NCBI GenBank assembly: GCA_900312665.1 | Contig: ONZQ02000013.1 | Coordinates: 992,001-1,056,000, forward strand | Source: Cephalotrichum gorgonifer | Taxonomy: Eukaryota > Ascomycota > Sordariomycetes > Microascales > Microascaceae | Direction: 5' to 3' | Length of the DNA: 64,000 nt | Shown: positions 63,299-64,000 of the stretch, in pieces | Layout of the letters: each line of letters opens with the position of its first letter | Numbering within the stretch: position 1 is the stretch's first letter | Notes under the pieces: generated by a model | What the model was told of the DNA's origin: nothing | Database searches by the model: none | Seen by the model: only the letters and a program-made list of their open reading frames with translations | Position numbers and translations under genes: made by a program

Positions 63299-63906
63299 GC
63301 TGTGCGGCGGATATCTAGCTCCTTTGTAAAGAAGATGGACACTGGGCGGAACGGGATCTTGAGTGGAGTGCCACTGGCCATTGCATTGTAGAATACCGAG
63401 GAAATTGAAGAATATTTGAGTCCGTCCCAAAGCGATGAACACTGTTCTATTCTTCTCTTTCTGTGAAACTCTCCGCTGTACACCACTACCCGAGTGGCCT
63501 TGATTGATGGGAGAAAGCTACGATTCAGAGAAAGACCCAGGCAATGAGGCGACACATTTGATCAAGTGATCGATACTTTTTTTTCTCCCTTTTCAATTAA
63601 TCGTGAGATACTCGAAACGACCGTTTTGTAGACTCCAATCCGTGAACCAGTACAACCCATAATCAAAACAGGACCAAACCCCGAGGAAGTGACAGTCCGG
63701 CCTCTAGGCTAGAAAGGGAGGAAAAACATAGGCCAGACCATCCTGAATCATGAGACACCATCTTCCCGGTGTACGTAAAAATTATCGTCACAAATACACG
63801 TATTTTTTTCCGTTTTCCTCATTACCTGCATTCCAAAGACACCCCCCACCCAACCCAACAGCATTAACGAGTAGGAGATAGACTGCTAGAGAAATACAGT
63901 TGCGGC
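63299..63906. other. Intergenic region
   Basis: 3' flank of the second SANT-like gene and of the gene entering from the right edge. No gene is supported. Confidence 0.55.
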
Positions 63907-64000
63907 TCATAAGAACTGCGAATCCCACGCCTCCGACTTGACGTGGATTGACGAGGCTGCTGCCTCAAGCAGGTCATCCGCCGAAAACTCGTGAGAATGG
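63907..64000 (-). CDS. C-terminal end of a minus-strand gene (partial)
   Basis: The last 30 codons before a TGA at 63909-63907 read HSHEFSADDLLEAAASSIHV then KSEAWDSQFL. The acidic, helix-forming composition looks like a genuine C-terminus, perhaps of a regulatory protein, but it is too short to name. Confidence 0.45.
   Translation of the reverse strand, partial: HSHEFSADDLLEAAASSIHVKSEAWDSQFL

Noticed and set aside
1..64000. CRISPR arrays, rRNA genes and intact transposons
   Set aside because: No spaced direct repeats, conserved rRNA segments, or integrase/transposase motifs were seen by eye on either strand.

Overview
The window is nuclear DNA of a filamentous ascomycete (Pezizomycotina, most likely a Sordariomycete). 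The genes are GC-rich and split by short GT-AG introns of 50-160 bases, many with CTAAC/CTAAT branch points. The gene set is typical of such fungi: an NRC-2/Fpk1-type kinase, complex I 78-kDa subunit, mitochondrial Hsp60, a 2EXR protein, a Byr4/Bfa1-like protein, a fungal XRCC4-like protein and an Atg37-like acyl-CoA-binding protein. There are no operons, rRNA genes, CRISPR arrays or intact transposons. I saw no tRNA gene by eye.

Layout. 1-2384 (-): 3'-truncated carnitine acetyltransferase. 2385-8421: 6 kb with no convincing gene. 8422-16726: a 2EXR protein (+), a conserved protein (-), a CorA-like membrane protein (-) and an NRC-2-type AGC kinase (-). 16727-19727: gene-poor. 19728-26639: a C2H2/AT-hook protein, a five-exon PUF protein and mitoribosomal protein mS33/Rsm27, all minus. 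27340-28369: aldo-keto reductase (+), convergent with the six-exon complex I 78-kDa subunit (28670-31254, -). 32038-39614 (-): an unrecognised protein, an SRPK-like kinase interrupted by an in-frame TGA, an Atg37-like protein and an RNase III. 40272-45002 (+): SelO and Hsp60. 45700-48972: NOP2 (-) and a Get5/Mdy2-like protein (+) on one divergent promoter. 49490-55230 (-): cofilin and Byr4/Bfa1-like. 56794-58139 (+): XRCC4-like. 58555-59898 (-): a heptad-repeat protein. 61198-63298: two paralogous small proteins on opposite strands. The last 94 bases look like the 3' end of another minus-strand gene.

The genes are mostly unrelated housekeeping loci. Several products act in mitochondria (complex I subunit, mS33, Hsp60, probably SelO), but they are dispersed and do not form a cluster. 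I found no cluster resembling a new defence or biosynthetic system. The most notable points are the kinase broken by one stop codon, the divergent paralog pair with SANT/Myb-like cores, very small coding exons in cofilin and the complex I subunit, four introns with an unusual GTTCGT donor, and a GTAC-based palindromic motif that recurs in non-coding DNA.

Multi-exon models were built by hand from splice signals, reading-frame phase and remembered family sequences. No database or alignment was run.
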